From positions 248,001 to 312,000 of the forward strand of contig NZ_VITY01000003.1 in the NCBI RefSeq assembly GCF_007993935.1: a DNA stretch of 64,000 nucleotides. Direction: 5' to 3'. The position numbers and the translations under genes were made by a program. Below, piece by piece: positions 39,168-48,600 of this stretch (within the stretch, counting starts at the first letter, position 1; every line of letters starts with the position of its first letter). Under the pieces are notes generated by a model. That model was given only the letters and a program-made list of their open reading frames with translations. It did not search any database and was not told the origin of the DNA. The DNA is from Bradyrhizobium macuxiense (GTDB lineage Bacteria > Pseudomonadota > Alphaproteobacteria > Rhizobiales > Xanthobacteraceae).

Positions 39168-40175
39168 CTACTTGACCTCCATCTGCAAGCCTTCCTTCTC
39201 GATGATGGCGGCGAACTTCTTCGTCTCGGCGTCGACGAAATCGGAAAACTGCTGCGGCGTGCCGTAGTCGGCGCGCGCGCCCATGCCGGCGATGTTCTTC
39301 CTGACGTCGTCGCGTTCCAGCATCGTCTTGATCTGGCGGTTCAGCTCGTCGACCACGGGCGCGGGCGCGGTCTTCGGCAGGAACACGCCGAACCAGGACG
39401 CGACGTCGAATTTTGCGAGTTCCGGCGCGCCCTCGCGCATCACAGGCAGATTGGGCGCGGACTCGCTGCGATCCGTCGTGGTGACGCAGAGCCCGTTCAG
39501 CTTGCCGTCCAGCACCTGCGGCAGCGACGGATAGAGATTGTCGAACAGGATCTGGATGTCGCCGGCGAGCCCGGCCTGCAATGCCGGGCCGGCGCCACGG
39601 AACGGGACGTGCGTCATCTTCAGCCCGGTCAGTTGCAGGAACCAGGCGCCGGTGAGGTGAGGGCTCTGTCCGGTGCCGGACGAGCCGTAGGTGAGCTTGT
39701 CGGGGTTCTTCTTCAGAAAGGCGATCAGTTCGGGGATCGACTTGATCCCGGTCGATGGATGCGCCGAGACGATGTTCGGGATCCGGATCATGTTGGAGAC
39801 CGCCTGCAACTGGTCGGCCTTGTAGGTCAGATTGCGAAAGATGCTGAAGGCGATCGCGTTCGGGCCGGGATTGCCGATCAGGATGGTGTGGCCGTCGCCC
39901 TTGCTGCGCGCGACCTCTGATATGCCGATGGTGCCGCCGGCGCCGGAGCGATTCTCCACCACCACCGACTGGCCCCAGAGCGGCTGCAAATGGGCGGTCA
40001 GCAGCCGCCCCATCACGTCGGTCGAGCCGCCGGCTGCCGCCGGCACGATGATCCGGACCGTCTCGGTCGGCCGCCAGTCGCCGGCCCCCAGGCTCGCGCG
40101 CGGCAGGATCGATGCGGCCGCCAACGCGGCCGTGCCGGACATTACCGTACGACGGGAAAAACTCTTGGCTCTCAC
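39168..40175 (-). CDS. Orphan Bug-family substrate-binding protein, Tat-exported
   Basis: A 335-residue periplasmic receptor of the tripartite tricarboxylate (TctC/Bug) family. The N-terminus has a twin-arginine motif (SFSRRTVMSGTAALAAA), so it is probably exported folded. Family features: VRIIVPAAAGGSTDVMGR, then ENRSGAGGTIGI and YGSSGTGQSPHL. Unlike the receptor at 24050 it has no adjacent TctAB genes; orphan Bug proteins are common in this group and may share permeases or act as sensors. Confidence 0.9.
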   Translation of the reverse strand: MRAKSFSRRTVMSGTAALAAASILPRASLGAGDWRPTETVRIIVPAAAGGSTDVMGRLLTAHLQPLWGQSVVVENRSGAGGTIGISEVARSKGDGHTILIGNPGPNAIAFSIFRNLTYKADQLQAVSNMIRIPNIVSAHPSTGIKSIPELIAFLKKNPDKLTYGSSGTGQSPHLTGAWFLQLTGLKMTHVPFRGAGPALQAGLAGDIQILFDNLYPSLPQVLDGKLNGLCVTTTDRSESAPNLPVMREGAPELAKFDVASWFGVFLPKTAPAPVVDELNRQIKTMLERDDVRKNIAGMGARADYGTPQQFSDFVDAETKKFAAIIEKEGLQMEVK

Positions 40176-40294
40176 GCGCTTACCCCCTGCTCAGGCTCTT
40201 GTTTGTGAGCAAGCCTAGGGGACCGCTTGCCCATCGGGCAAGCGCGACAACTTGGCGCAGTTTTTTCGCGCTAAAGCGCGATGCGTTGCGCGCG

Positions 40295-40774
40295 CTAATT
40301 GAAGCTCAGCAGCTTGAACAGCGGTGTCAGGTAGGACATTTCCTGGCCCGACGTCGGCGTGGACCGGCTGACGAAGTCGAAGATCTTGCCGTCCTTGAGG
40401 CCGTAATTGGCGAGGCGGCGCACCTGCCGGTTCTTGTCGAAATAGACCGCGATGACGCGCTGGTCGACCACCCGCTGATTCATGAAGGCGACCGGGCGTG
40501 AGGTCCGCTGCGAAATGTAATAGAACACCTCGCCGTCCAGCGTTGCGACCGTCGAGGGCGTGCCAAGCACGATCAGCACCTGATCCTGGCTCGCGCCGAT
40601 CGGAATCTGCTCGAGCGCTCCGTCGGGCAGGATGTAGCCCTTCTGGAATTGCTCACCGGCGCACCCGCCGAGCGCGGTGCCGCAGACGAGGCCAACGACC
40701 GCGATGGCGCGGAAGCGCATGAAGAACCCGCGCGCGGAAGCCACGCGAGACGGTTTGGGAAGAGTGTGGTTCAT
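40295..40774 (-). CDS. bamE: Outer membrane assembly lipoprotein BamE
   Basis: Accessory lipoprotein of the BAM complex, which inserts outer-membrane proteins. 159 residues from ATG 40774; ATG at 40720 is an alternative, and both keep the lipobox LGGC (in GTALGGCAG). The SmpA/OmlA domain follows: GASQDQVLIVLGTPSTVATL and EVFYYISQ. No ribosome site clearly decides the start. It is divergent from the bc1 chaperone gene at 40912. Confidence 0.88.
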   Translation of the reverse strand: MNHTLPKPSRVASARGFFMRFRAIAVVGLVCGTALGGCAGEQFQKGYILPDGALEQIPIGASQDQVLIVLGTPSTVATLDGEVFYYISQRTSRPVAFMNQRVVDQRVIAVYFDKNRQVRRLANYGLKDGKIFDFVSRSTPTSGQEMSYLTPLFKLLSFN

Positions 40775-40911
40775 CGGCGGAACTGATCCGTCCCCTTGCA
40801 TCGGCCGGAGCATTGACGTACCGGGCAGCTCAATGGATTGCAATCATGCCGAGCTCCAATGGGTGAGCCCTCAACAGGCGTCCTTTGGGGGGCCGGCAGC
40901 CGGAACCCGCT

Positions 40912-41463
40912 ATGCTTTGGCCGTTCAATCACTTCAAAAGACCCCGGGTGCCCGCGCGCAGCACCATTGAGACCATCTATGGCATGATCGTGACGCAGGC
41001 GCGAGAACCGTTGTTTTACCGTGACTTGGGCGTCCCGGACACGGTTAACGGCCGTTTTGACCTGCTTCTGATGCATCTATGGCTGGTGTTGCGGCTACTA
41101 AAATCCGTCGATGGTGGCGCGGCGCTGGCGCAGGCCCTGTTCGATCATTTCTGCATCGATATGGACGACAATCTCAGGGAAATGGGCGTCGGTGACCTCA
41201 CGGTGCCGAAGCGCATGCAGGCATTCGGCGAGGCCTTTTACGGCCGCACCGCGGCCTATGATCTGGCGCTGACCGACAGCGACGAGGCCCTGGCCGAGTC
41301 GTTCTGCAAGAACATCCTCAATGGTCAGAACATCGACAAGGCCCGCGGACTGGCCGCCTATGCCCGGGAGGCACTGGCCGAATTGGCGCGCGCCGACCGC
41401 GCGGCGCTGACCCAGGGTGAATGGCGCTTTCCGGCGCCACAGCAAGCGGGGAGCGCGGCATGA
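40912..41463 (+). CDS. Ubiquinol-cytochrome c reductase assembly chaperone (CBP3-like)
   Basis: A 183-residue cytosolic or membrane-associated protein of the ubiquinol-cytochrome c chaperone family, which helps assemble cytochrome b of complex III in mitochondria and related bacteria. Recognisable parts: IETIYGMIVTQAREPLFYRD near the start, and DLLLMHLWLVLRLL and ESFCKNILNGQNIDKA. It overlaps the next gene by 4 bases (ATGA), so they are co-translated. Confidence 0.85.
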   Translation: MLWPFNHFKRPRVPARSTIETIYGMIVTQAREPLFYRDLGVPDTVNGRFDLLLMHLWLVLRLLKSVDGGAALAQALFDHFCIDMDDNLREMGVGDLTVPKRMQAFGEAFYGRTAAYDLALTDSDEALAESFCKNILNGQNIDKARGLAAYAREALAELARADRAALTQGEWRFPAPQQAGSAA

Positions 41464-42047
41464 GCGGCGGCAGCACAGGGCGGCCCGAGCGCGAGCGCGA
41501 TCCGTGGCGGGTGCTCGTCAACGTCGCGCAGATTCCCGAGACCGGCCTGCATCGTGCGATCGTAGCCGACGAGGCGACGCGCAAGGCGATGGCCGACGTC
41601 GCGGAGCTGCGGGAAGTCATCTCCGCGCAGGCGGAGTTCGATCTGCAGCCCAAGCGTGATGGCAGCTATCATGTCACCGGCCGGGTTCAGGCGAGGGTCG
41701 GGCAGACCTGCGTGGTGACGCTCGATCCGATCGAGAACGAGATCGATGAGCCGATCGATGTGGTGTTCGCGCCGCCCGAGCAGATCCCGCAAATGGCCGA
41801 CCTGGTCGACGACGCCGAGGAGAGTGACGAGGAGACCCCGGATCCGCCAGAGCCGATCGTCGGCGGCTTCATCGACATCGGCCGGCTCGCCACCGATGCG
41901 CTTTTCCTTGGCATCGATCCGTATCCGCGCAAGGTGGATGCGGTCTTTGAACAAGAGGTTGAAGCGCCTGACCCGGAAAATCATCCCTTCGCCGCCTTGA
42001 AGGCGCTGAAGGACAAGGCGGACGGCAAGAAGCCAAAGGGCAGCTGA
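41460..42047 (+). CDS. YceD/DUF177-family protein
   Basis: A 195-residue protein of the DUF177 family. YceD proteins usually sit before rpmF and plsX and are linked to 23S rRNA or ribosome accumulation; here plsX follows but no rpmF lies between. The family's C-terminal motif region is acidic (DAEESDEETPDPPEPIVGG) then IDIGRLATDALFLGIDPYPR. A CxxC pair is absent; there is one Cys (GQTCVVTLDP). Start at 41460 overlaps the upstream stop. Confidence 0.85.
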   Translation: MSGGSTGRPERERDPWRVLVNVAQIPETGLHRAIVADEATRKAMADVAELREVISAQAEFDLQPKRDGSYHVTGRVQARVGQTCVVTLDPIENEIDEPIDVVFAPPEQIPQMADLVDDAEESDEETPDPPEPIVGGFIDIGRLATDALFLGIDPYPRKVDAVFEQEVEAPDPENHPFAALKALKDKADGKKPKGS

Positions 42048-42368
42048 AGGCAGCCGAGGGGCAGCCGGCGTCACATTTGCGGGGATGGCTTGCCTGCGGC
42101 GCTGCGCGAATGGCATTCGCGATCACTTCAAATAAGTGTCACAATACATTGAAATACAATGTATTTCTGATATATCTTAATGCGTTGCGTGACGGTTCGG
42201 CCACTGCCTCGTTTGTGGTCAAGAGGTTGTGTCGGACCGCGGACACGCTATTGTCGCGGCCCGGCCGGGACCCCAGTTGGTGTTTCGCCGGGCGCCGTTG
42301 ACGGCGGTGACTTCAAGCTCGCGGTCTTCGTCTGAAGGGCTGCGGGAGAGCAGGCTTCCGGGACGTTC
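42048..42368. other. Intergenic region upstream of plsX with an AT-rich palindromic block
   Basis: About 320 bases without a supported gene. The centre (42121-42185) is much more AT-rich than the surroundings and holds a perfect 23-base palindrome. It probably contains the plsX-fabH-ihfA-merR promoter. Confidence 0.55.
42143..42165. promoter_or_regulatory. Perfect palindromic operator candidate upstream of plsX
   Basis: AATACATTG and CAATGTATT, 9-base perfect arms around AAATA, 204 bases before the plsX start. The position and symmetry suit a dimeric repressor of the fatty-acid/phospholipid genes; the regulator is not identified. Confidence 0.55.
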
Positions 42369-43430
42369 ATGCCTCATAAGGTTCGAATCGCGCTTGACGC
42401 CATGGGGGGCGACGTCGGCGCATCCGTCGTCATTCCCGGCGCCGCGATCTCGTTGAGCCGTCATCCCGACAGCGAATTCCTGCTGGTCGGGGACCAGGCC
42501 CAGATCGAGCCGGAGCTCGCGAAACATCCCGCGCTGAGGGCGGTATCGAAGGTGATCCATACCGACGTCGCCGTGAAGAATGACGAGAAGCCGAGCCAGG
42601 CGCTGCGGCGGACCCGCCGTGCGTCCTCGATGTGGCTGGCGATCGACGCGGTGAAGCATGGCGAGGCCGATGTCGCCGTCTCCGCCGGCAATACCGGCGC
42701 GCTGATGGCGATGGGTGGGCTCAATCTGCGGACACTGCCCGGCGTCGACCGCCCGGCGCTCGCCGCGGTGTGGCCGACGCTGCGCGGCGATTCGGTGGTG
42801 CTCGATCTCGGCGCCTCGATCGGCGGCGACGCCCGCCATCTGGCGACGCTGGCGGTGATGGGCAGCGCCATGGCGAGCGTGCTGTTCAACCTCGAACGGC
42901 CGACCGTCGGCCTGCTCAATATCGGCTCCGAGGAGATCAAGGGCCACGGCGAAATTCGCGAGGCGGCCGAGATGCTGCGCGCGATGAACTCGAACCAGTT
43001 CAACTATATCGGTTTCGTCGAGGGCGACGCGATCGGCAAGGGGCTCGCCGACGTCATCGTGTCGGAAGGGTTCAGCGGCAATATCGCGCTCAAGGCCGCC
43101 GAGGGAACCGCGCGCCAGATGTTCACGCTGCTGCGCGAAGCGATGTCGTCGAGCTGGCTGGCGCGGATCGGCTACCTGTTTGCCCGCAGCGCGTTCCAGA
43201 AGCTGCGCGACAAGCTCGATCCCAACAAGTCGAATGGCGGCCTGCTGCTCGGCCTGAACGGCGTGGTGGTCAAGAGCCATGGCGGCATCAACGCGGAAGG
43301 CTTTGCCTATGCGGTGGATGTTGGCTATGAGATGGCCCACTACGATCTCCTCACCAAGATCAATCAGATGCTCAACCGCGACGGCAGCGCCCTGGTGCAG
43401 GCGCAGACCGCGCAGGAGGCTGTCTCGTGA
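42369..43430 (+). CDS. plsX: Phosphate acyltransferase PlsX
   Basis: Converts acyl-ACP to acyl-phosphate for phospholipid synthesis (with PlsY/PlsC). 353 residues. Conserved: [19 protein letters not shown] at the start, [16 protein letters not shown], then [15 protein letters not shown] and [14 protein letters not shown]. Peripheral membrane enzyme. It overlaps fabH by 4 bases. Confidence 0.97.
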   Translation: MPHKVRIALDAMGGDVGASVVIPGAAISLSRHPDSEFLLVGDQAQIEPELAKHPALRAVSKVIHTDVAVKNDEKPSQALRRTRRASSMWLAIDAVKHGEADVAVSAGNTGALMAMGGLNLRTLPGVDRPALAAVWPTLRGDSVVLDLGASIGGDARHLATLAVMGSAMASVLFNLERPTVGLLNIGSEEIKGHGEIREAAEMLRAMNSNQFNYIGFVEGDAIGKGLADVIVSEGFSGNIALKAAEGTARQMFTLLREAMSSSWLARIGYLFARSAFQKLRDKLDPNKSNGGLLLGLNGVVVKSHGGINAEGFAYAVDVGYEMAHYDLLTKINQMLNRDGSALVQAQTAQEAVS

Positions 43431-44404
43431 CTGCGATACGTTCGGTAGTGCTCGGCTGCGGCTCATATTTGCCGGAGCGGGTTTTGACCAATGCCGAACT
43501 GGCTCAGCGAATCGACACGTCGGATGACTGGATCGTGCAGCGCACCGGCATCAGCGAGCGGCACATCGCCGCCGATGACGAGTTCACCTCGCATCTTGCG
43601 ATCAACGCGGCGCGCGCAGCGCTCGCCGATGCCAAGATCGACGCCCAGTCGATCGACCTGATCGTGCTGGCGACCTCGACGCCCGACAACACGTTCCCGG
43701 CGACCGCGGTCGCGGTCCAGCACGCGCTCGGCATCAACCACGGCGTCGCCTTCGATCTGCAGGCGGTGTGCTCCGGCTTCGTCTTTGCGCTGACCACCGC
43801 CGACAATTTCCTGCGCGCCGGCCATCACAAGCGGGCGCTGGTGATCGGCGCCGAAACCTTCTCGCGCATCCTCGACTGGAACGACCGCGGCACCTGCGTG
43901 CTGTTCGGCGATGGCGCCGGCGCCGTCGTGCTGGAGGCGCAGCAGCAGTCCGGCACGACCGACGATCGCGGCGTGCTGACGACGCATCTGCGCTCCGACG
44001 GGCGCCACAAGTCGAAGCTGTTCGTCGATGGCGGCCCCGGCTCGACCAAGACGGTCGGCTACCTCCGGATGGAGGGCCGTGAGGTGTTCAAGCACGCCGT
44101 CGGCATGATCACCGATGTGATTGTCGATGCGTTCAACGCCACCGGCTTCACGGCGGACGACATCAACTGGTTCATTCCGCACCAGGCCAACAAGCGAATC
44201 ATCGATGCGTCGGCCCACAAGCTGCATATTGCGCCGCAGAAAGTGGTCTTGACGGTCGACAAGCACGGCAACACCTCGGCGGCCTCGATCCCGCTCGCGC
44301 TGTCGGTCGCGGTGAAGGACGGACGCGTCAAGAAGGGCGATCTGGTGCTGTTCGAGGCGATGGGTGGCGGCTTCACCTGGGGCTCGGCGCTCGTGCGCTG
44401 GTGA
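43427..44404 (+). CDS. fabH: 3-oxoacyl-ACP synthase III
   Basis: Starts fatty-acid chains by condensing acetyl-CoA with malonyl-ACP. 325 residues, thiolase fold. The catalytic triad is visible: C115 (QAVCSGFVF), H252 (IPHQANKRI) and N282 ([10 protein letters not shown]). Coupled to plsX by a 4-base overlap; ihfA follows 130 bases later, a usual alphaproteobacterial order. Confidence 0.97.
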   Translation: MTAIRSVVLGCGSYLPERVLTNAELAQRIDTSDDWIVQRTGISERHIAADDEFTSHLAINAARAALADAKIDAQSIDLIVLATSTPDNTFPATAVAVQHALGINHGVAFDLQAVCSGFVFALTTADNFLRAGHHKRALVIGAETFSRILDWNDRGTCVLFGDGAGAVVLEAQQQSGTTDDRGVLTTHLRSDGRHKSKLFVDGGPGSTKTVGYLRMEGREVFKHAVGMITDVIVDAFNATGFTADDINWFIPHQANKRIIDASAHKLHIAPQKVVLTVDKHGNTSAASIPLALSVAVKDGRVKKGDLVLFEAMGGGFTWGSALVRW

Positions 44405-44534
44405 GCGCTTCGCTTAAAAATACGGATATTTCGTCAGGTTCTTTTCCAGCGTGCATGCTGGTCGCTGTTGACCATTGCGCGCTAAGCTTTTAATTTCAGT
44501 CAAGAAATTGTTCGCCGAGAGTGCGGGGCAGGCG

Positions 44535-44870
44535 ATGACGACGGGAACCGGAAAAACAGTGACGCGCGTCGATTTGTGCGAGGCGGTCTACCAAAAGGTA
44601 GGTCTGTCGCGCACGGAATCGTCGGCGTTTGTCGAGTTGGTGCTGAAGGAGATCACCGATTGCCTGGAAAAGGGCGAGACGGTGAAGCTGTCCTCGTTCG
44701 GCTCCTTCATGGTGCGCAAGAAGGGCCAGCGTATCGGCCGCAATCCAAAGACCGGCACCGAGGTGCCGATCTCGCCGCGGCGTGTGATGGTGTTCAAGCC
44801 GTCGGCGATCCTGAAGCAGCGGATCAACGGCCACGTCGTCACCAATGGCGACGGCAGCAAGGCCGAGTAG
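44535..44870 (+). CDS. ihfA: Integration host factor subunit alpha
   Basis: DNA-bending nucleoid protein acting as a heterodimer with IhfB. 111 residues, slightly longer than the E. coli protein because of an N-terminal and C-terminal extension. Signature: [20 protein letters not shown] followed by [18 protein letters not shown] at 44535 gives a normal N-terminus ([18 protein letters not shown]); the open frame extends upstream without similarity. A MerR-type gene follows. Confidence 0.95.
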   Translation: MTTGTGKTVTRVDLCEAVYQKVGLSRTESSAFVELVLKEITDCLEKGETVKLSSFGSFMVRKKGQRIGRNPKTGTEVPISPRRVMVFKPSAILKQRINGHVVTNGDGSKAE

Positions 44871-44998
44871 GGCGTTTTCAAGCGAAGTGGATACCCGGTT
44901 CGCGTGAAGAAGACGCGCCAGCACCAGAGTCTGGAGTCCCGTTCCGATTCAACTGGAACGGACGAGGCTCCAGGCATTGAAGCCAGAGGAGCTTGCAT

Positions 44999-45592
44999 TT
45001 GGACAAGGCGCCGGATGCGTTCCGTACCATCAGCGAAGTCGCGGACGAGCTCGATATTCCCCAGCATGTGCTGAGATTCTGGGAAACGCGCTTCGCGCAG
45101 ATCAAGCCGATGAAGCGCAGCGGCGGACGCCGCTATTATCGTCCCGACGACGTCGACCTGCTGAAGGGCATCCGCCGGCTGCTCTACGGCGAGGGCTACA
45201 CCATCCGCGGCGTGCAGCGGATCCTGAAGGAGCACGGCATCAAGTCGGTGCAGGGCATCGCCGACCAGACCGCGGCGGTCTCGTTCGGCGCGGTCGAGGA
45301 AGCGGTCGGCAACAGCATGGCCGAGCCCGACGACCTCGAGAGCAATGACGGCCTCGATTTCGACGGCGAGGAGGGCGACGGCGACGAGAAGGGCATCGAC
45401 TACCGATTCGTCGATCCCGACGAGGATCCGATCCTGTCGACCTACAAGGCGCATGCCCAGCCGGGCAAGGCCTCCGTTGCGCCGCCGGTGCGTCCCTCCG
45501 TCCCGGCAGTGGACCGGGAGCGCCTCGAACGCGTGCTGCAGGAACTGGTCGCCTGCCGGCAGATGATCGATACGGCGATGAAGGACGGCTGA
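44999..45592 (+). CDS. MerR-family transcriptional regulator
   Basis: A 197-residue regulator. The N-terminal MerR winged helix (residues about 9-78) has [20 protein letters not shown] and [16 protein letters not shown]. The C-terminal part is acidic and ends in a short helix ([20 protein letters not shown]). The start is probably TTG at 44999, since AGAGGAG lies 9 bases before it; a TTG at 44993 is the other option. The ihfA-merR pair is conserved in alphaproteobacteria; the inducer is unknown. Confidence 0.88.
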   Translation: MDKAPDAFRTISEVADELDIPQHVLRFWETRFAQIKPMKRSGGRRYYRPDDVDLLKGIRRLLYGEGYTIRGVQRILKEHGIKSVQGIADQTAAVSFGAVEEAVGNSMAEPDDLESNDGLDFDGEEGDGDEKGIDYRFVDPDEDPILSTYKAHAQPGKASVAPPVRPSVPAVDRERLERVLQELVACRQMIDTAMKDG

Positions 45593-45677
45593 TCCCGGGA
45601 ACCGGTGCCCGGATTGCAGCCCTTAAAGGCCTGCTGCGCCTTGCGCGAACGCAGGATCGCAGCTAATGGAACGGCAT

Positions 45678-45755
45678 CGGAGCGTGGCGCAGCCCGGTTA
45701 GCGCACTAGTCTGGGAGACTAGGGGTCGGAGGTTCAAATCCTCTCGCTCCGACCA
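45678..45755 (+). tRNA. tRNA-Pro(GGG)
   Basis: Cloverleaf is clear: acceptor arms CGGAGCG and CGCTCCG, D arm with GCGC ... GCGC, anticodon arm CTAGTCTGGGAGACTAG with anticodon GGG, T arm with GGTTCAAATCC, then discriminator A and an encoded CCA (45753-45755). 78 bases. A TTTTT run follows directly. The anticodon reads CCC and CCU proline codons. Confidence 0.97.
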
Positions 45756-45822
45756 TTTTTCAAAGCATTCGGCTTTTCAAAACACGCAGCGGCGTTGATT
45801 TCGGCCCGATGCGGCCCGCCGC

Positions 45823-46335
45823 CTAGGTCTCGAAATCCATCGCGGCGATCAGGCACGCCTTTTCCAGGCGGTTGTTGAGCATCGCGAGCTTGCCGGTGAA
45901 TTCGGCCAGCTCGTGCTCGCTGAATTCCTCGAACACGGTTTTCTTGAACGCCTTGTGCTGCTCGGCGAGGCCCGCCAGATGCTTTCGGGTCTTGTCGGTC
46001 AGCGACAGGCGGACCACACGCGCGTCGGCCGGGGAGGGCGAGCGACGCAGCAACTCCTTCTGCTCGAGCAGCTTCGACTGCGTGGTCACGAACGACGGAT
46101 CGACATGCAGCAGCTTCGACACCACGTTGATCGGCACGCCATCGTCCTTGTCGAGATCCGAGATCGCGATGAGGATCATCCATTGCGGACCGCTGACGCC
46201 GAGCGCCTTGCCCCAGAGCTGGCGGACCCGTTCGAGATGCGAATTGATGGACGAGATCTCGAGCGTAAAGCGCTTGATGATGTCGAGATGCTCGATGGCG
46301 CGCAAACGCGCCTGATCCTTCCTGGTCACTGACAC
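45823..46335 (-). CDS. MarR-family winged-helix regulator
   Basis: A 170-residue regulator. The winged helix spans about residues 45-120 (PINVVSKLLHVDPSFVTTQS recognition region; SPADARVVRLSLTDKTRK wing). Helices at both ends form the dimer interface. It is convergent with tRNA-Pro and divergent from the porin gene 453 bases away. No neighbouring enzyme suggests its target. Confidence 0.9.
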   Translation of the reverse strand: MSVTRKDQARLRAIEHLDIIKRFTLEISSINSHLERVRQLWGKALGVSGPQWMILIAISDLDKDDGVPINVVSKLLHVDPSFVTTQSKLLEQKELLRRSPSPADARVVRLSLTDKTRKHLAGLAEQHKAFKKTVFEEFSEHELAEFTGKLAMLNNRLEKACLIAAMDFET

Positions 46336-46788
46336 AGCTTCCCCTTCCCTAGGTGCCGACTCAGCTTTGTGCTGATTTATTTCTTGTTTCCCGCGTCGAC
46401 GGGACGTTTTTTCTAGTAAGTCGCTCAGGAAGGCAAGTGAACGTAAAGCAATTATGATGCGTATGTGACGATTGGGCTATTTGGGGTGCGACAAATTTGC
46501 CCATGTGCGTGAGGTGGTTACATCGAGCGTTGCTGGCGGGACACAGTGTGGCCGCATTCGCATTCCTGACTTTATAAACTATTTTGTTTGGCGAACGTGC
46601 CAATGCATATTGAACCCGGCGGTAGGGGAATCTCGATCGTCCCGTTGCGGTGATCGTTCAAGTCCGCCGCACTCCAGAGATTGATCTGCGGGTGCGGGGT
46701 TTGGGGAAAACGGTCTTGGACAATGCGGGAGGATCACGGGGCGCTCGCGACCCGGACTCTACGCATATGAGCAACTTGGAGGTTTAAT
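46336..46788. other. Divergent promoter region between the MarR regulator and the porin gene
   Basis: About 450 bases with no supported gene. Composition is AT-richer around 46370-46620 (for example GACTTTATAAACTATTTTG near 46570, a possible core promoter). The last bases carry a strong ribosome site, TTGGAGG, 6 bases before the porin ATG. A long porin 5' leader is likely. Confidence 0.5.
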
Positions 46789-48327
46789 ATGACATTGGCG
46801 AAGAGCCTTATTCTGGGCTCGGCCGCCGCGCTGGTCGCGGTCGGCGGGGCACAGGCGGCCGATCTTCCCGTTAAGGCCAAAGCGGTCGAATACGTGAAGG
46901 TTTGCTCCCTTTATGGTCCGGGCTTCTACTACATCCCCGGCACCGATACCTGCATCAAGCTGGGCGGCTTCGTTCGTGCCGACGTCGTTGTGAACGGCAA
47001 CAGCGTCTACGGCCCGAACGTCAACGGCGCCAGCGGTGCGAACAACCGCTTCACCAACGGCTACACCTGGCGTTCGCGTGAAGACCTCAACATCGACACC
47101 CGCACCGCGACCGAGTACGGCGTGGTCCGCACCTACTTCGACGCGGTGTTCACCTGGACCTCGGACAGCTACGGTCCGGGCTCGGCTGCCGGTTCGACGA
47201 TCTACTCGCCGATCGGCACGTCGTCTGCGCCGAACAACGCTGGTTCGGGCAACGTCGCTGCCGGTTCGGTCGGCGTCTACTACGCCTTCATCCAGTTCGC
47301 TGGCTTCACCATGGGTAAGGCGGTCTCGCAGTTCGCCGCTCCGTGGAACGGCTATCCGGGCAACAACTACGACGGTCTCGTCGGTGGCGTGAGCACCACC
47401 AACGGCATCAACCAGTTCACCTACACCGCGCAGTTCGGCAACGGCGTGTCGCTCGCCCTGTCGGCGCAGGACCAGGTTGCCTACATGCAGGCTGGCGTGA
47501 ACAACCTGTCGGTTGCCGGCGCTTACGGCTCCAGCGACTATGCCGGCACCATCGCGCCGGACTTCGTCGCTTCGCTCAAGGTCGACCAGGCTTGGGGTAT
47601 CTTCCAGGCGTCGATCGCGGCGCATGACAACCACGCAGCCTACTACGGCGCCACTGAGAACACCGGTCATCCGGACGACAAGTGGGGTTGGGCTGGTGCA
47701 CTGGCCCTGTCGATCAAGAACATCCCGACCGGACCCGGCGACACCATCAACATCCAGGGCGTCTACACCGACGGTGCGACCCGTTACAATATCCAGGAAC
47801 TGGCCAGCCAGTTCAGCTCGGTCGCCATCTACGGCGGTTCGGGCCTCCCGGGCGTTTATGGCAGCGTCGGCTTCGGCACTGCGCCTGACACGGTGTTCGG
47901 CCCCGGCGGCCAGCAGCAGACCGTCAAGACCTGGGGTATGCGCGGTGCGTACACCCACAACTGGGATCCCTACTGGAACACCAGCTTGTACGGTGCTTAC
48001 GCTGCGATCATGTACAACGACACGTCCAAGGCCCTCATCTGCGGCGTTGGTGGTGTCGGCGGTACCTTCCGCGCTGCCTTCGCCGGCGGCGCTGGCGTGA
48101 CCAGCTGCAACCCCGACTACAACATCGCGCAGATCGGCGTGATCACGCGTTGGACCCCGGTCAAGAACCTGACCTTCTCGGCCGACGTGACCTACATCAA
48201 TCTCGATCAGAAGTATGCCGGCACGATCACCACGTCGGCTGCCTCGGTCGGCAAGCCCTCGGCGGTCTACGAGCTGAAGGATCAGAACACTGTCCAGATG
48301 CTCTTCCGCGCTCAGCGCAACTGGTAA
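46789..48327 (+). CDS. Outer-membrane porin (alphaproteobacterial porin_2 family)
   Basis: Trimeric 16-stranded beta-barrel diffusion pore, 512 residues. Signal peptide residues 1-23 (AVGGAQA/ADLP). The mature start PVKAKAVEYVKVCSLYG and CIKLGGFVRADV, with its pair of Cys, is the hallmark of Bradyrhizobium/Brucella porins (RopA/Omp2 type). It ends in a terminal aromatic residue (RAQRNW) as barrels require. Codon choice is strongly biased, consistent with high expression. A strong ribosome site and a downstream terminator frame it as one unit. Confidence 0.95.
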   Translation: MTLAKSLILGSAAALVAVGGAQAADLPVKAKAVEYVKVCSLYGPGFYYIPGTDTCIKLGGFVRADVVVNGNSVYGPNVNGASGANNRFTNGYTWRSREDLNIDTRTATEYGVVRTYFDAVFTWTSDSYGPGSAAGSTIYSPIGTSSAPNNAGSGNVAAGSVGVYYAFIQFAGFTMGKAVSQFAAPWNGYPGNNYDGLVGGVSTTNGINQFTYTAQFGNGVSLALSAQDQVAYMQAGVNNLSVAGAYGSSDYAGTIAPDFVASLKVDQAWGIFQASIAAHDNHAAYYGATENTGHPDDKWGWAGALALSIKNIPTGPGDTINIQGVYTDGATRYNIQELASQFSSVAIYGGSGLPGVYGSVGFGTAPDTVFGPGGQQQTVKTWGMRGAYTHNWDPYWNTSLYGAYAAIMYNDTSKALICGVGGVGGTFRAAFAGGAGVTSCNPDYNIAQIGVITRWTPVKNLTFSADVTYINLDQKYAGTITTSAASVGKPSAVYELKDQNTVQMLFRAQRNW

Positions 48328-48356
48328 TACCGGTTGATCTGATCACGATCGAACAG

Positions 48357-48386
48357 AACCCCGGCAGGCAACTGCCGGGGTTTTTT
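48357..48386 (+). terminator. Rho-independent terminator of the porin gene
   Basis: CCCCGGCAG and CTGCCGGGG around GCAA, followed by six T, 31 bases after the porin stop. Confidence 0.9.
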
Positions 48387-48518
48387 CTTGGACCGGAATA
48401 GGTGGTCGTGGACGATTGGCTGCGACATTTCGGTCTACGCGAAGAACGAAGACGAGCCATGCGATTCATCGGCGGCAAACTTATTTACTTAGCTGATCTA
48501 CTAAACTATATACACCGA

Positions 48519-48596
48519 GGCCAACACATTGAATGATGGCTCTTAGCTTATGCTAAGCCTCCCAAACCTCCGGCAATGCCCTGCCGGAGGTTTTTG
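48519..48596 (+). ncRNA. Candidate small RNA downstream of the porin gene
   Basis: A promoter-like pair TTTACT (48484-48489) and TATATA (48507-48512), 17 bases apart, precedes a short stretch with hairpin CTTAGC/GCTAAG (48542-48557) and a separate rho-independent terminator (48565-48595). No large gene lies between the porin terminator and this one, so an independent transcript of about 78 bases is likely. A 25-codon open frame (48459-48536) overlaps the promoter part. Confidence 0.4.
48565..48595 (+). terminator. Rho-independent terminator of the candidate small RNA
   Basis: CCTCCGGCA and TGCCGGAGG around ATGCCC, followed by TTTTT. It is independent of the porin terminator 180 bases upstream. 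Confidence 0.85.
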
Positions 48597-48600
48597 ATTC

